From Pseudomonadaceae bacterium (GTDB taxonomy: Bacteria > Pseudomonadota > Gammaproteobacteria > Pseudomonadales > Pseudomonadaceae), in contig JAIETJ010000037.1 in assembly GCA_019745275.1 (NCBI GenBank), positions 1 through 64,000 of the forward strand: DNA of 64,000 nt, in the 5' to 3' direction. Numbering within the stretch: position 1 is the first letter of the stretch; each line of letters begins with the position of its first letter. The notes beneath the pieces were generated by a model. It was given only the letters and a program-made list of their open reading frames with translations, had not been told where the DNA came from and did no database searches. The translations under genes and the position numbers were made by a program. Shown one piece after another: positions 48,694-58,569 of this stretch.

Positions 48694-50514
48694 TTACTTA
48701 CTGCTTTTCTTGCCGGCGCGAGTACGCTCGCTTTCGCCAAGAATTTTCTTACGCAGGCGAATCGACTTCGGCGTTACTTCGCACAGTTCGTCTTCTTGCA
48801 CGAACTCCAGCGCTTGCTCCAGGGTGAAACGGATTGGCGGAACCAAAGCAATGGTTTCGTCCTTACCGGAGGCACGCATGTTGTCGAGCTTCTTACCCTT
48901 GGTAGGGTTAATGCCCAGGTCGTTGTCGCGGCTGTTGATGCCGACGATTTGACCTTCGTAGATTTCCTGGCCGTGCTCGACGAACAGCTTGCCGCGCGCT
49001 TGCAGGGTTTCCAGCGAGTAAGTCAGAGCCTTACCAGTAGCCACCGAAACCAGTACACCGTTCTGACGGCCGGACATGTCGCCCGACTTCATTGGTGCGT
49101 AACGGTCGAAGATGCTGGTCAGGATGCCGCCACCACAGGTGATGGTCAGGAACTCGTTACGGAAACCGATCAAGCCACGGGCCGGGATGTTGTACTCAAG
49201 GCGCACACGGCCCTTGCCATCCGGAACCATGTTGGTCAGGTCGCCTTTACGCACACCCATCTGCTCCATCAACGCGCCCTGATACTCTTCTGGCAAGTCG
49301 ATGGTGACGTTTTCGAACGGCTCGTGCTTGACGCCGTCGACGTTGCGGATGATCACTTCTGGACGACCCACACCCATTTCGAAGCCTTCGCGACGCATGG
49401 TTTCGATCAGTACCGACAAGTGCAACTCGCCACGGCCAGACACTTTGAACTTGTCTGCGCTGTCGCCTTCTTCAACGCGCAGAGCCACGTTGAAAAGCAG
49501 CTCCTTGTCCAGACGCTCACGGATGTTACGGCTGGTGACGAACTTGCCTTCTTTACCGCAGAACGGCGAGTCATTTACCTGGAAGGTCATGCTCACAGTT
49601 GGCTCATCAACCGACAGCGGCTTCATCGCCTCGACGTTCTGTGGGTCGCACAGGGTGTCGGAGATGAACAGCTCGTCGAAACCGCTGATGCAGACGATGT
49701 CGCCAGCGGCGGCTTCTTCAACGTCAACGCGGTGCAGACCGTGGTGACCCATCAGCTTGAGGATACGGCCGTTACGGCGCTTGCCGTCAACGTCGATAGC
49801 CACCACCTGAGTGTTTGGCTTAACGCGACCACGGGCGATCCGGCCAACGCCGATAACACCGAGGAAGCTGTTGTAGTCCAGAGCCGAGATTTGCATCTGG
49901 AACGGACCATCACGGTCAACTTGTGGCGCAGGAACGTGGTCAACAATGGCCTGATACAACGGGGTCATGTCTTCCGCCATGTCGGTGTGATCCAGACCGG
50001 CAATACCGTTCAGGGCCGAGGCGTAAATAACCTTAAAGTCCAACTGCTCTTCGGTGGCACCGAGGTTGTCGAACAGGTCGAAGATTTGATCCAGAACCCA
50101 GTCTGGACGTGCGCCCGGACGGTCAACCTTGTTGATCACCACGATCGGACGCAGGCCGGCTTCGAAAGCCTTCTTGGTCACGAAGCGGGTTTGCGGCATT
50201 GGGCCGTCTTGGGCGTCAACTAGCAGCAGCACCGAGTCAACCATCGACATTACCCGCTCAACTTCGCCGCCGAAGTCGGCGTGACCTGGGGTGTCAACGA
50301 TGTTGATGTGGTAGCCGCCCCAGTTGATGGCGGTGTTCTTGGCCAGAATGGTAATGCCGCGCTCTTTTTCCTGGTCGTTGCTGTCCATCACGCGCTCGTC
50401 GTTGAGCTCGTTGCGCTCAAGAGTGCCGGACTGACGCAGGAGTTTGTCTACCAGGGTGGTTTTACCGTGGTCAACGTGAGCAATGATGGCGATGTTACGT
50501 AGATTTTCGATCAC
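48694..50514 (-). CDS. typA: TypA/BipA, ribosome-associated translational GTPase
   Basis: This 606-residue GTPase resembles EF-G. G1 is [15 protein letters not shown]2/G3 are RGITI and [14 protein letters not shown]4 is [14 protein letters not shown], and G5 lies near [10 protein letters not shown]. The later domains include the EF-G-like [20 protein letters not shown] and the BipA C-terminal domain ending near [20 protein letters not shown]. It aids 50S assembly and translation under stress. It is convergent with nothing and follows thiI on the same strand. Confidence 0.96.
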   Translation of the reverse strand: MIENLRNIAIIAHVDHGKTTLVDKLLRQSGTLERNELNDERVMDSNDQEKERGITILAKNTAINWGGYHINIVDTPGHADFGGEVERVMSMVDSVLLLVDAQDGPMPQTRFVTKKAFEAGLRPIVVINKVDRPGARPDWVLDQIFDLFDNLGATEEQLDFKVIYASALNGIAGLDHTDMAEDMTPLYQAIVDHVPAPQVDRDGPFQMQISALDYNSFLGVIGVGRIARGRVKPNTQVVAIDVDGKRRNGRILKLMGHHGLHRVDVEEAAAGDIVCISGFDELFISDTLCDPQNVEAMKPLSVDEPTVSMTFQVNDSPFCGKEGKFVTSRNIRERLDKELLFNVALRVEEGDSADKFKVSGRGELHLSVLIETMRREGFEMGVGRPEVIIRNVDGVKHEPFENVTIDLPEEYQGALMEQMGVRKGDLTNMVPDGKGRVRLEYNIPARGLIGFRNEFLTITCGGGILTSIFDRYAPMKSGDMSGRQNGVLVSVATGKALTYSLETLQARGKLFVEHGQEIYEGQIVGINSRDNDLGINPTKGKKLDNMRASGKDETIALVPPIRFTLEQALEFVQEDELCEVTPKSIRLRKKILGESERTRAGKKSSK

Positions 50515-50613
50515 TTTTGTATCTCGATCAGAGGATTCGGTGTGCCGCCTAGTTTAGGCTGCATTGAGTAAAGAGTCTTATGCAACTGTGACACTAGGTC
50601 GGTCGGGAGGGCG

Positions 50614-50633
50614 ATGGCGGATACTGCCGCCAT
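50614..50633. terminator. Hairpin between thiI and typA
   Basis: ATGGCGG and CCGCCAT pair around a 6-base loop, 15 bases beyond the thiI stop on the minus strand. There is no T-run on that strand, so the terminator role is weak. Confidence 0.3.
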
Positions 50634-50647
50634 TTAACCCCGGGACT

Positions 50648-52102
50648 TTATGCCGGACGATAAACGCGCACATTGGCATGTCCCTCGCTCAACAAGTGGT
50701 GAACATGCAGGCGGCTCATCACCCCCTTATCGCAATACAGCAGGTACTGGCGCGTCGCATCCAGCTCCTTGAAGCGGCTGTTCAAAGCAAAGAACGGCAG
50801 CGTTTGAACCTCTATGTCGCCCAACTGCAGCGGCGCATCTTCTTGGGCGTCGGGGTGACGAATATCCAACACTATCTGCCCCGGCAAAACTTGGGTGACT
50901 TCTTCGACCTGAATATCACGACCCAGCTCGTCCATCACGTGATCAATCGACACCCGCCGCGCATTGCCGATGGCACGCTCCAGCACGCTCATGTCGAACT
51001 GCTCTTCTTCATATACCACGCGCGGCAACTTGGCTCGGGTGGTGGGGCCGACCGAAATCACCCCGCAGTATTCCGGCATGTGCTTGGCGAACTCGGCGGT
51101 GCCGATGGCGGCAGCGGTGTCGATAATGTCTTGCTTGTGGCTGGCGATTAACGGGCGCAAGACCAATTTATCGGTCACGGCGTCAATCACCGACAGGTTG
51201 GTCAGGGTCTGACTCGACACCTGAGAAATCGCCTCGCCGGTCACCAGTGCGTCAATTTCCAAACTCTCGGCAATCGAACCGGCGGCGCGCAACATCATGC
51301 GCTTAAGGATCACACCCATATGGGCGTTATCCACTTTACCGAGGATTTCACCGAGCACTTCTTCAAAGGGCACGCTGATGAACAGCACTCGATGCGAGCT
51401 GCCGAACTTTTGCCACAGATAATGGGCAACTTCCATCACGCCCAACTCATGGGCGCGACCACCGAGATTAAAGAAGCAAAAATGCGTTAGCAGACCGCGG
51501 CGCATAATTTGATACGCGGCCACTGTCGAATCAAAACCACCCGACATCAGCACCAGTGTCTGCTCCACCGTGCCCAGCGGATAACCGCCGATGCCGTTGT
51601 GCTGGTGGTGAATAACAAACAAGCGTTGATTGCGAATTTCCAAACGCACCAGCACCTGTGGACTTTTTAGCTCAATCCCGGCGGCCCCACACTGCTGGCG
51701 CAACTGACTGCCGACATAGCGCTCCACCTCCACAGAGGTAAAGCTGTGCGCACCGGCACGCTTGCAGCGCACGGCAAAGGTTTTGCCCGCTAATAGGTCG
51801 GCGTAGTGCGCCTTGGTTTTGGCCACCACATCGTCCAGATCCGCTAGCGGGTACTCATTAATCTCCAGGCAATGGGTGATGCCAGGAGTGCAACTCAAGC
51901 GCTCAATCATCGCCGCCAAAGTTTTTGGCTCACTCACCTGAGTCACTAGCTCTAGGTTGTCCCACTCGCCAGTCACCGTCACCGCCGAATCCAGATCACG
52001 CAAAACCGAGCGAATATTCTTCGCTAACTGGCGGATGAACTGCTTGCGCACCGGCCGGCTTTTAATGGTGATTTCTGGAAACACTTTTACGATAAGTTTC
52101 AT
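50648..52102 (-). CDS. thiI: ThiI, tRNA 4-thiouridine synthase with rhodanese domain
   Basis: This 484-residue enzyme makes 4-thiouridine at tRNA position 8 and may supply sulfur for thiamine. It has a ferredoxin-like start, a THUMP domain (about 60-165) and a PP-loop ([17 protein letters not shown]). The C-terminal rhodanese domain carries the active Cys in [18 protein letters not shown]. The presence of the rhodanese domain marks the E. coli-like type. The start [19 protein letters not shown] at 52102 is conserved. Confidence 0.95.
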   Translation of the reverse strand: MKLIVKVFPEITIKSRPVRKQFIRQLAKNIRSVLRDLDSAVTVTGEWDNLELVTQVSEPKTLAAMIERLSCTPGITHCLEINEYPLADLDDVVAKTKAHYADLLAGKTFAVRCKRAGAHSFTSVEVERYVGSQLRQQCGAAGIELKSPQVLVRLEIRNQRLFVIHHQHNGIGGYPLGTVEQTLVLMSGGFDSTVAAYQIMRRGLLTHFCFFNLGGRAHELGVMEVAHYLWQKFGSSHRVLFISVPFEEVLGEILGKVDNAHMGVILKRMMLRAAGSIAESLEIDALVTGEAISQVSSQTLTNLSVIDAVTDKLVLRPLIASHKQDIIDTAAAIGTAEFAKHMPEYCGVISVGPTTRAKLPRVVYEEEQFDMSVLERAIGNARRVSIDHVMDELGRDIQVEEVTQVLPGQIVLDIRHPDAQEDAPLQLGDIEVQTLPFFALNSRFKELDATRQYLLYCDKGVMSRLHVHHLLSEGHANVRVYRPA

Positions 52103-52199
52103 GGTGATAGGGCGTGACAAGGCGACCAAAAAAGAGGGGCGCGGATTATAGCGGAAATCGCTCACGATTTAACCAACTATATGCAATCAACACGACGAC

Positions 52200-52244
52200 G
52201 CTCGAACTTGGTGCGCAAATACCGCTAGCGCACCATTTTAGATC
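52200..52244 (+). promoter_or_regulatory. Two NtrC-like enhancer sites upstream of glnA
   Basis: Site 1 (52200-52214) reads GCTCGAACTTGGTGC; it matches the classic E. coli glnA site GCACCAACATGGTGC at 12 of 15 bases. Site 2 (52230-52244) reads GCACCATTTTAGATC, 9 of 15. Their centres are 30 bases apart and lie about 139 and 109 bases before the predicted +1, like the -140/-108 layout known in enteric bacteria. Site 2 is weaker. Confidence 0.6.
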
Positions 52245-52319
52245 GCAAGTCTCGGCGTAAAAATCCCGGATAACCGAATAGAAAGCACCCCGCCACCCTG
52301 CTGACTCAATAAAAAGCAC

Positions 52320-52335
52320 TGGCATACATATTGCT
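52320..52335 (+). promoter_or_regulatory. Sigma-54 promoter of glnA
   Basis: TGGCA-N6-TTGCT has GG and GC exactly ten bases apart, with the expected start near 52346 and a 91-base leader. A possible sigma-70 alternative (TTGCAG, 16 bases, TATTAT at 52364-52369) lies just downstream. The 334-base thiI-glnA gap holds these signals and no gene. Confidence 0.8.
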
Positions 52336-52436
52336 CCCTTGTTGCAGAGGCTGCCGGGTGGGGTATTATCGCGCTCGGCAGCAAATACATCCGTGGGCTC
52401 ACTATTATTCAGCCCTCATTCCATCTGGAGGACACC

Positions 52437-53843
52437 ATGTCGAAGGCGCTTCAATTAATTAAAGATCACGACGTGAAGTGGGTTGACCTGCGCTTCACCG
52501 ACACCAAAGGCAAGCAACATCACGTGACCATGCCGGCTCGCGATGCTTTCGAAGACGATTTCTTCGAAGTAGGCAAGATGTTCGACGGTTCCTCCATCCA
52601 TGGCTGGAAAGGCATCGAAGCCTCCGACATGATTTTGCTGCCAGTTGACAGCACTGCCGTGATCGACCCGTTCACCGAAGACCCAACGCTGATTCTGGTC
52701 TGCAACATCATCGAACCGACCACCATGCAAGGCTACGATCGCGACCCGCGCTCGATCGCTACCCGCGCCGAGGAATACCTGAAGACCACCGGTATCGGCG
52801 ACACCGTATTTGTTGGCCCAGAGCCTGAGTTCTTCATCTTCGATGAAGTGAAGTTCAAGTCAGACATTTCTGGCTCGATGTTCAAAATCTACTCCGAGCA
52901 AGGTTCGTGGAACACTGACGCCGACATCGAAGGCGGCAACAAAGGCCACCGCCCTTGCGTTAAAGGTGGTTATTTCCCCGTTCCGCCGTGCGACCACGAT
53001 CACGAAATCCGTACTGCCATGTGTAATGCCATGGAAGAAATGGGCCTGATTATCGAAGTGCATCACCACGAAGTGGCGACTGCCGGTCAAAACGAAATCG
53101 GCGTGAAGTTCAACACCTTGGTGGCCAAGGCTGACGAAGTTCAAACCCTCAAGTACTGCGTGCATAACGTTGCTGATGCCTACGGCAAAACCGCAACCTT
53201 CATGCCGAAGCCACTCTACGGTGACAACGGCTCGGGCATGCACGTGCACATGTCGATCGCCAAAGACGGCAAGAACACCTTCGCTGGCGAAGGCTATGCC
53301 GGCCTGTCTGACACTGCCCTGTACTTCATCGGCGGTATCATCAAGCACGGTAAGGCCCTGAACGGCTTCACTAACCCGGCAACTAACTCGTACAAGCGTC
53401 TGGTTCCAGGCTTCGAAGCACCGGTAATGCTGGCCTACTCGGCACGTAACCGTTCGGCTTCGATCCGTATTCCATACGTTTCCAGCCCACGCGGCCGCCG
53501 TATTGAAGCACGCTTCCCAGATCCAGCAGCGAACCCATACCTGTGCTTCGCAGCACTATTGATGGCTGGCCTAGACGGCATCCAGAACAAAATCCACCCA
53601 GGCGACGCTGCTGACAAAAACCTTTACGACCTGCCGCCGGAAGAAGGCAAGCTGATCCCGCAAGTGTGCGGCAGCTTGAAAGAAGCGCTGGAAGAGCTGG
53701 ATAAAGGCCGTGCGTTCCTGACTAAGGGCGGCGTATTCAGCGACGACTTCATCGATGCTTACATCGAACTGAAGAGCGAAGAAGAAATTCGCGTACGCAC
53801 CTTCGTGCACCCACTGGAATACGACCTGTACTACAGCGTCTAA
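52437..53843 (+). CDS. glnA: Glutamine synthetase type I (GlnA)
   Basis: This 468-residue enzyme makes glutamine from glutamate and ammonia as a dodecamer. It has FDGSSIHGW, metal-binding [10 protein letters not shown], the ATP region [17 protein letters not shown] and catalytic NRSASIRIP. Tyr397 in KNLYDLPPE is at the same number as the adenylylation site of E. coli GS, so it is the GSI-beta type regulated by GlnE. GGAGG lies before the ATG. Confidence 0.98.
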   Translation: MSKALQLIKDHDVKWVDLRFTDTKGKQHHVTMPARDAFEDDFFEVGKMFDGSSIHGWKGIEASDMILLPVDSTAVIDPFTEDPTLILVCNIIEPTTMQGYDRDPRSIATRAEEYLKTTGIGDTVFVGPEPEFFIFDEVKFKSDISGSMFKIYSEQGSWNTDADIEGGNKGHRPCVKGGYFPVPPCDHDHEIRTAMCNAMEEMGLIIEVHHHEVATAGQNEIGVKFNTLVAKADEVQTLKYCVHNVADAYGKTATFMPKPLYGDNGSGMHVHMSIAKDGKNTFAGEGYAGLSDTALYFIGGIIKHGKALNGFTNPATNSYKRLVPGFEAPVMLAYSARNRSASIRIPYVSSPRGRRIEARFPDPAANPYLCFAALLMAGLDGIQNKIHPGDAADKNLYDLPPEEGKLIPQVCGSLKEALEELDKGRAFLTKGGVFSDDFIDAYIELKSEEEIRVRTFVHPLEYDLYYSV

Positions 53844-53876
53844 ATCCAGGGTAACCGCTTCGGCAGTTACACAGAG

Positions 53877-53901
53877 AGGCCTCCTTCGGGAGGCCTTTTT
53901 T
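53877..53901 (+). terminator. Intrinsic terminator of glnA
   Basis: AGGCCTCC, loop TTCG, GGAGGCCT, then a run of T residues: an 8-bp stem with the very stable UUCG tetraloop, 33 bases after the glnA stop. Confidence 0.93.
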
Positions 53902-54048
53902 ATGCATTCAATTAAGTTAATGCAGCGCCCGCACAGCAACCGGCAAAGCACTATTTTCGGCCGCAGAGCACAGGTCGAGCGGGCAAAACTTGCCAGTTGC
54001 TCGAAGCAGTGCAAGGCTTAGGGTCTATTCCTGCTAAGGAGCTTACTC

Positions 54049-54435
54049 ATGCGCCGTTTATTGACCTGCCTTGCGCTTCTATTCAGCCTGCCAGCAATGG
54101 CCGAAATCTTTAGCTACACCGATGCCAACGGCAACCAGGTGTTCACTAATGAACCGCCACAAGGCAGCAACGCCCAGATCATCAGTCTGCCACCGACTAA
54201 TGGCGCTACCGCACCTCCAGCCAGCAGTTCAAGCCCAGCGCCGCAAGATGACAGCAGCGCAGCCACTAGCCAGCCAGTGAGCAATAATCCAAGCCCGCCA
54301 CCCAGCACCCAAGTGACAACAAACCCAAATGACGATGACGGGGATAATTACGACAACAACCTGAACGTGGACCAGCCTAGACGTGAAGCCCTCGGCGAAC
54401 CGAGAGTCGAACTCCGTGAGCCCGCTCGGCGTTAA
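54049..54435 (+). CDS. DUF4124 protein 1 of 3 (short, no C-terminal beta domain)
   Basis: This 128-residue exported protein has a signal peptide (about 1-18) and a DUF4124 motif (EIFSYTDANGNQVFTNEPPQG). It then has a Ser/Pro/Ala-rich low-complexity linker and an acidic-to-basic tail with NDDDGDNYDNNLN. Unlike the next two genes it lacks the C-terminal beta domain. Function unknown. AAGGAG precedes the ATG. Confidence 0.8.
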   Translation: MRRLLTCLALLFSLPAMAEIFSYTDANGNQVFTNEPPQGSNAQIISLPPTNGATAPPASSSSPAPQDDSSAATSQPVSNNPSPPPSTQVTTNPNDDDGDNYDNNLNVDQPRREALGEPRVELREPARR

Positions 54436-54517
54436 GATAACTTTCAACTGAGTAATCGCGCAGCATCGTCAAGGCAAGCTACGCGAAATTTAATCCCTAA
54501 CACCCAGGAGTCAGCCG

Positions 54518-55069
54518 ATGCGCCCATTACTTGCCTGCCTATTACTGGCACTCAGCCTACCGGCGACCGCGCAGATTTATAGTTACACCGATGCCAATGG
54601 CAATCGGGTATTTACCAACGATCCGCCGCAAGGCAGCAACCCTCAAGCCGTGCAATTGAATCCCACCAACAGCATTACCGCGCAACCCTCCAGCAACATG
54701 AGCAACAACGGCGCGCCTAACAACACACCGAGCGCAGCATTCTCGGTTCTGCAACTCACCGGGCTGCCGTCCGATGAAGCCATGCGCGCCAACAATGGCA
54801 CCTTTAGCGTTGGCGTCAGCAGCACCCCCGAACTGAGTGGCAGCCAGCAATTCCAGCTTATTCTCGACGGTGCCCCGTACGGCCAGCCAAGCCGAACTCC
54901 ACCACTGCAACTGAGCAATCTGCCGCGGGGCGAGCATACGCTTGCCGTGCAAGTGCTCAGCGGCGGCCAGATGATCCAACAAAGCGACGCCGTGACCTTT
55001 ACCGTGCAACGAGTTAACACCCAAAGCCCAGCTCAGCGACCAAAACCCACCCCTAGAGCGGCTAACTAA
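54518..55069 (+). CDS. DUF4124 protein 2 of 3, with C-terminal beta-sandwich
   Basis: This 183-residue exported protein has a signal peptide (about 1-18), DUF4124 (YSYTDANGNRVFTNDPPQGS), a Ser/Asn-rich linker and a C-terminal Ig/FN3-like segment (about 85-170). That segment has the pattern FQLILDGAPYG, then NLPRGEHTLAVQVL. DUF4124 proteins are a common pseudomonad group of unknown function. The third gene starts three bases after this one ends. Confidence 0.82.
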   Translation: MRPLLACLLLALSLPATAQIYSYTDANGNRVFTNDPPQGSNPQAVQLNPTNSITAQPSSNMSNNGAPNNTPSAAFSVLQLTGLPSDEAMRANNGTFSVGVSSTPELSGSQQFQLILDGAPYGQPSRTPPLQLSNLPRGEHTLAVQVLSGGQMIQQSDAVTFTVQRVNTQSPAQRPKPTPRAAN

Positions 55070-55072
55070 CAG

Positions 55073-55705
55073 ATGCGTTTACCCCTGTGGCTCTTACTCG
55101 CGGTGTCGCTGCTTAGCCCAGCGCACGCCGAGGTTTACACCTACATCGATGCCGATGGTAATCGGGTATTTACCGACCGACCCAAAGCCGGTAACACCAA
55201 GCGGGTCGAGATGGCACCGACCAACTCCATGGGACAACCCAATGCGCCGCGCACCCGCGTGCTGCAGATGGAGACACCGGTCAAGGCGCCCGAATATCAA
55301 ATGCTGCGCATTTTGATCCCCGAACCGGACGCTGTGGTGAACGATGGCACGGGTGACGTAGTGGTCAGCGCCAACAGTGAGCCGGCCTTATTACCTAGCC
55401 ACAACTACCGTTTGATCGTCGACGGTCAACCCAGCGCAGAGCCAAGCCGTAGCCCGGTATTTGCGCTGCAAGGGCTGGCCCGCGGCACCCACCAATTGGC
55501 AGTGGAAATTCTCGACGCCAACGGCCTCACACTCGAGCGCACACCCAGCCAACCGCTGCATATTCGCCTGACCTCGCTGGATCAGAAACGCAAAGTCAGA
55601 CCCTGTAAAAGACGCGACTATGGCGTGCGCCCGGAATGCCCGATCAAAGACAAACCCGCACCTAAGCCCCTCATTCCCTACCTGCCCTTTTTCTACGAAG
55701 AATAG
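55073..55705 (+). CDS. DUF4124 protein 3 of 3, with C-terminal beta-sandwich
   Basis: This 210-residue exported protein has the signal peptide MRLPLWLLLAVSLLSPAHA, DUF4124 (VYTYIDADGNRVFTDRPKAG) and the same C-terminal module as the second protein (YRLIVDGQPSAEP, then GLARGTHQLAVEIL). It ends in a basic Pro/Lys tail with two Cys (PCKRRDYGVRPECP). It is probably co-transcribed with gene 2. Function unknown. Confidence 0.82.
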   Translation: MRLPLWLLLAVSLLSPAHAEVYTYIDADGNRVFTDRPKAGNTKRVEMAPTNSMGQPNAPRTRVLQMETPVKAPEYQMLRILIPEPDAVVNDGTGDVVVSANSEPALLPSHNYRLIVDGQPSAEPSRSPVFALQGLARGTHQLAVEILDANGLTLERTPSQPLHIRLTSLDQKRKVRPCKRRDYGVRPECPIKDKPAPKPLIPYLPFFYEE

Positions 55706-55723
55706 CGCACCGTACTGGTGCGC
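55705..55723 (+). promoter_or_regulatory. Perfect NtrC-type palindrome upstream of ntrB
   Basis: GCGCACC-GTACT-GGTGCGC is a 7-bp perfect inverted repeat. Its core GCACC-N5-GGTGC is the NtrC consensus. It starts at the last base of the third DUF4124 gene, about 162 bases before the predicted ntrB start. There is no T-run, so it is a poor terminator. Confidence 0.6.
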
Positions 55724-55770
55724 CAGCCTGCTACCCTAGAGACACCCTCCCCATTTTGGTTCGCAACCGA

Positions 55771-55793
55771 GCGAGCTAGCCGCGCTAGCTCGC
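55771..55793. repeat. 10-bp perfect inverted repeat before ntrB
   Basis: GCGAGCTAGC and GCTAGCTCGC flank a 3-base CGC centre. It lies between the NtrC-type site and the sigma-54-like promoter. Without a T-run it is more likely a protein or structural site, or a weak terminator of the DUF4124 operon. Confidence 0.5.
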
Positions 55794-55848
55794 ACCATTA
55801 CAGCCTCTAAACGTTAATTAACGCTGTTTGCGCGCACTTTGTGGGCGT

Positions 55849-55864
55849 TGGTTTGCTTCTTGCA
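55849..55864 (+). promoter_or_regulatory. Sigma-54-like promoter of ntrBC
   Basis: TGGTTTG-N4-TTGCA has GG and GC exactly ten bases apart, with a full TTGCA at -12. The expected start is near 55875, about 20 bases before the ntrB ATG. Confidence 0.55.
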
Positions 55865-55895
55865 TTTTGCCCTGCATACCTAGGGATGTTCGATC

Positions 55896-56981
55896 ATGAC
55901 CATTGATGACGCACTGCACCGCTTACTGCTCGACAACCTGACCACCGCCACTATTTTGCTGGATGCGCAGTTGTGTCTGGAATACATGAATCCGGCAGCG
56001 GAAATGCTTTTGGCGGTCAGCGCGCTGCGTAATCATGGACAATTCATCAGCGAGTTATTCACCGAGTCGCCGGAGGCTCTGCACGCCCTGCAACAGGCCG
56101 TGCTGCAGGCTCACCCCTTTACCAAGCGGGAAGCGGTGCTGACTGCCTTAACCGGGCAAACCCTGACCGTCGACTACGCGGTAACGCCGATTCTGCACCG
56201 TAATGCGACCATGCTGCTGCTTGAGGTACACCCGCGTGACCGCCTGCTGCGCATCAGCAAAGAAGAAGCGCAGCTGTCCAAACAAGAGTCGACCAAGATG
56301 CTGGTGCGCGGTCTGGCCCACGAGATTAAGAATCCGCTCGGCGGCATTCGCGGCGCGGCGCAATTGCTGGCCCGCGAACTGCCCAGCGAAGACCTTAAGG
56401 ATTACACCAACGTCATCATCGAAGAGGCCGACCGCCTGCGTAATTTGGTCGATCGCATGCTTGGCTCCAATAAGCTGCCATCACTGTCCATGACCAACGT
56501 GCACGAGGTGCTGGAGCGTGTGTGCAGCTTAGTCGCGGCCGAGAGCCAAGGCTGCATCACTCTGGTGCGCGACTATGACCCGAGCATCCCGGATCTACTC
56601 ATCGACCGCGAGCAGATGATCCAAGCCGTGCTCAATATCGTGCGAAACGCCATGCAAGCCATTGGCGTGCACAACGAACTACGCCTCGGCCGTATCACCT
56701 TGCGCACCCGCACGCAGCGCCAGTTCACCATCGGTCAACAGCGCCACCGCCTCGTTGTCAAAATCGAGATTATCGACAACGGCCCGGGGATTCCTGCCGA
56801 GTTGCAAGACACCATTTTCTATCCCATGGTCAGCGGGCGTGCTGATGGCACTGGCCTAGGTCTGGCCATCACGCAAAACATTATTAGTCAGCACCAAGGG
56901 CTGATCGAGTGCGACAGCCATCCCGGCCACACCGTGTTCTCGATCTTCCTGCCGCTGGAACAAGGAGTATTGTCGTCATGA
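55896..56981 (+). CDS. ntrB: NtrB (GlnL), nitrogen sensor kinase/phosphatase
   Basis: This 361-residue soluble sensor controls NtrC. It has a PAS domain (about 8-75), then the H-box LAHEIKNPLGGIRGAAQLL with phospho-acceptor His142. The ATP domain has N-box IVRNAMQAI and G boxes IDNGPGIPAEL and GTGLGLAITQN. PII binding converts it to a phosphatase in related bacteria. Its TGA overlaps the ntrC ATG by two bases. Confidence 0.96.
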   Translation: MTIDDALHRLLLDNLTTATILLDAQLCLEYMNPAAEMLLAVSALRNHGQFISELFTESPEALHALQQAVLQAHPFTKREAVLTALTGQTLTVDYAVTPILHRNATMLLLEVHPRDRLLRISKEEAQLSKQESTKMLVRGLAHEIKNPLGGIRGAAQLLARELPSEDLKDYTNVIIEEADRLRNLVDRMLGSNKLPSLSMTNVHEVLERVCSLVAAESQGCITLVRDYDPSIPDLLIDREQMIQAVLNIVRNAMQAIGVHNELRLGRITLRTRTQRQFTIGQQRHRLVVKIEIIDNGPGIPAELQDTIFYPMVSGRADGTGLGLAITQNIISQHQGLIECDSHPGHTVFSIFLPLEQGVLSS

Positions 56982-58408
56982 GTCGCACTGAAACTGTTTG
57001 GATCGTCGACGACGACCGCTCCATCCGCTGGGTGCTGGAAAAAGCTCTACAACAAGAAGGCATGACCACCGTCAGCTTTGAAAACGCCGACAGCGTGATG
57101 ACTCGGCTTAACCGCGAACAGCCCGACGTGCTCATCTCCGACATCCGCATGCCCGGCACCAGCGGCCTCGATCTGCTGGCCAAACTGCGCGAGCAGTATC
57201 CGCGCCTGCCGGTGATTATCATGACCGCGCACTCGGACCTCGACAGCGCCGTCGCCTCCTATCAAGGCGGCGCTTTTGAATACCTGCCTAAGCCGTTTGA
57301 CGTGGACGAAGCGGTATCCTTGGTTAAGCGCGCCTTTCAGCATGCCCAAGAGCAAAACGGCCTGACCGTAGCGCCGGCAGAAGCGGCCCGCACCCCGGAA
57401 ATCATCGGCGAAGCGCCGGCCATGCAAGAGGTGTTTCGCGCCATCGGCCGGCTCAGTCAGTCGAATATCACGGTATTGATTAACGGCGAGTCGGGCACCG
57501 GCAAAGAGCTGGTCGCCCACGCCTTGCACCGCCACAGCCCGCGCGCCGCCTCACCGTTTATCGCCCTAAACATGGCCGCCATCCCCAAAGACCTGATGGA
57601 GTCCGAGCTGTTCGGTCACGAAAAAGGTGCCTTTACCGGCGCGGTCAACCTGCGTCGCGGCCGCTTCGAACAAGCCGACGGTGGCACGCTGTTTCTCGAC
57701 GAAATTGGCGACATGCCCGCAGACACCCAAACCCGCTTGCTACGCGTGCTGGCCGACAGCGAATTTTACCGCGTCGGCGGCCACACCCCGGTCAAGGTCA
57801 ACGTGCGGATCATCGCCGCCACCCACCAAAACCTGGAAACCTTGGTGCAAGAGGGTAAGTTTCGCGAAGACTTATTCCACCGCCTCAACGTTATTCGCAT
57901 TCACATCCCGCGCCTGTCTGACCGCCGCGAAGACATCCCGACTCTAGCGCGGCATTTCTTGAGCAGCGCCGCGCAAGAGTTGGCGGTTGAGCCAAAACTG
58001 CTGAAAAGCGAAACCGAGAGCTTCCTGCAAAACCTGCCGTGGCCCGGCAACGTGCGCCAGTTGGAGAACACCTGCCGCTGGATCACCGTGATGGCCTCGG
58101 GACGCGAAGTGCATGTCGACGACCTGCCACCGGAACTGCTGACCCAACCGCAAGAGAATTCACCGGTCAGCAATTGGGAGCAAGCCCTACGCCAATGGGC
58201 TGATCAATCGCTAGCGCGCGGCCAAAGCAACCTGCTCGACAGCGCCGTGCCAACCTTCGAGCGGATCATGATCGAAACCGCCCTCAAACACACCGCTGGC
58301 CGCCGCCGCGATGCCGCCCTGCTGCTCGGCTGGGGCCGCAACACCTTGACCCGCAAGATCAAGGAACTGGGCATGAAGATTGACGGCGATGAGGGCGACG
58401 ACGAATAA
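56978..58408 (+). CDS. ntrC: NtrC (GlnG), sigma-54 nitrogen response activator
   Basis: This 476-residue enhancer-binding protein has a receiver domain (phospho-acceptor Asp55 in [10 protein letters not shown]). The AAA+ domain carries Walker A ([15 protein letters not shown]), the sigma-54 loop GAFTGA at 217-222 and Walker B ([13 protein letters not shown]). The Fis-type HTH lies at the C-terminus ([21 protein letters not shown]). It activates nitrogen genes, probably including glnA here. The frame is open 23 codons upstream, but the start [13 protein letters not shown] is conserved. Confidence 0.97.
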   Translation: MSRTETVWIVDDDRSIRWVLEKALQQEGMTTVSFENADSVMTRLNREQPDVLISDIRMPGTSGLDLLAKLREQYPRLPVIIMTAHSDLDSAVASYQGGAFEYLPKPFDVDEAVSLVKRAFQHAQEQNGLTVAPAEAARTPEIIGEAPAMQEVFRAIGRLSQSNITVLINGESGTGKELVAHALHRHSPRAASPFIALNMAAIPKDLMESELFGHEKGAFTGAVNLRRGRFEQADGGTLFLDEIGDMPADTQTRLLRVLADSEFYRVGGHTPVKVNVRIIAATHQNLETLVQEGKFREDLFHRLNVIRIHIPRLSDRREDIPTLARHFLSSAAQELAVEPKLLKSETESFLQNLPWPGNVRQLENTCRWITVMASGREVHVDDLPPELLTQPQENSPVSNWEQALRQWADQSLARGQSNLLDSAVPTFERIMIETALKHTAGRRRDAALLLGWGRNTLTRKIKELGMKIDGDEGDDE

Positions 58409-58416
58409 GACCAGAC

Positions 58417-58446
58417 GTAGGGTGGATGACGCCTCACCCATCCACC
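58417..58446 (+). repeat. REP-like palindromic element
   Basis: GTAGGGTGGATG, a 10-base centre and CATCCACC form an 8-bp stem with the GTAGGGTGG tag typical of pseudomonad REP sequences. It lies just after ntrC. The rest of the 58409-58569 gap shows no gene. Confidence 0.65.
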
Positions 58447-58569
58447 ACCGCGCCAATCAGTGGCGGCCAAGCTTCGCGCTGACCACACTACCAAAGCGCC
58501 GTGCAACACCTAACTCGCCACCCCCAAGGTCACCTTCGCCGCTGGCCTTGATTTTATTACCGATACAGC

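Noticed and set aside
48796..50223. 475-codon open frame on the plus strand opposite typA
   Set aside because: It is exactly antisense to typA, has no recognisable motif and a His/Val/Gln-rich composition typical of a reverse-frame shadow.
55705..55723. Terminator of the DUF4124 operon
   Set aside because: The stem is perfect but no T-run follows, and its core equals the NtrC consensus. I favour a regulatory site.
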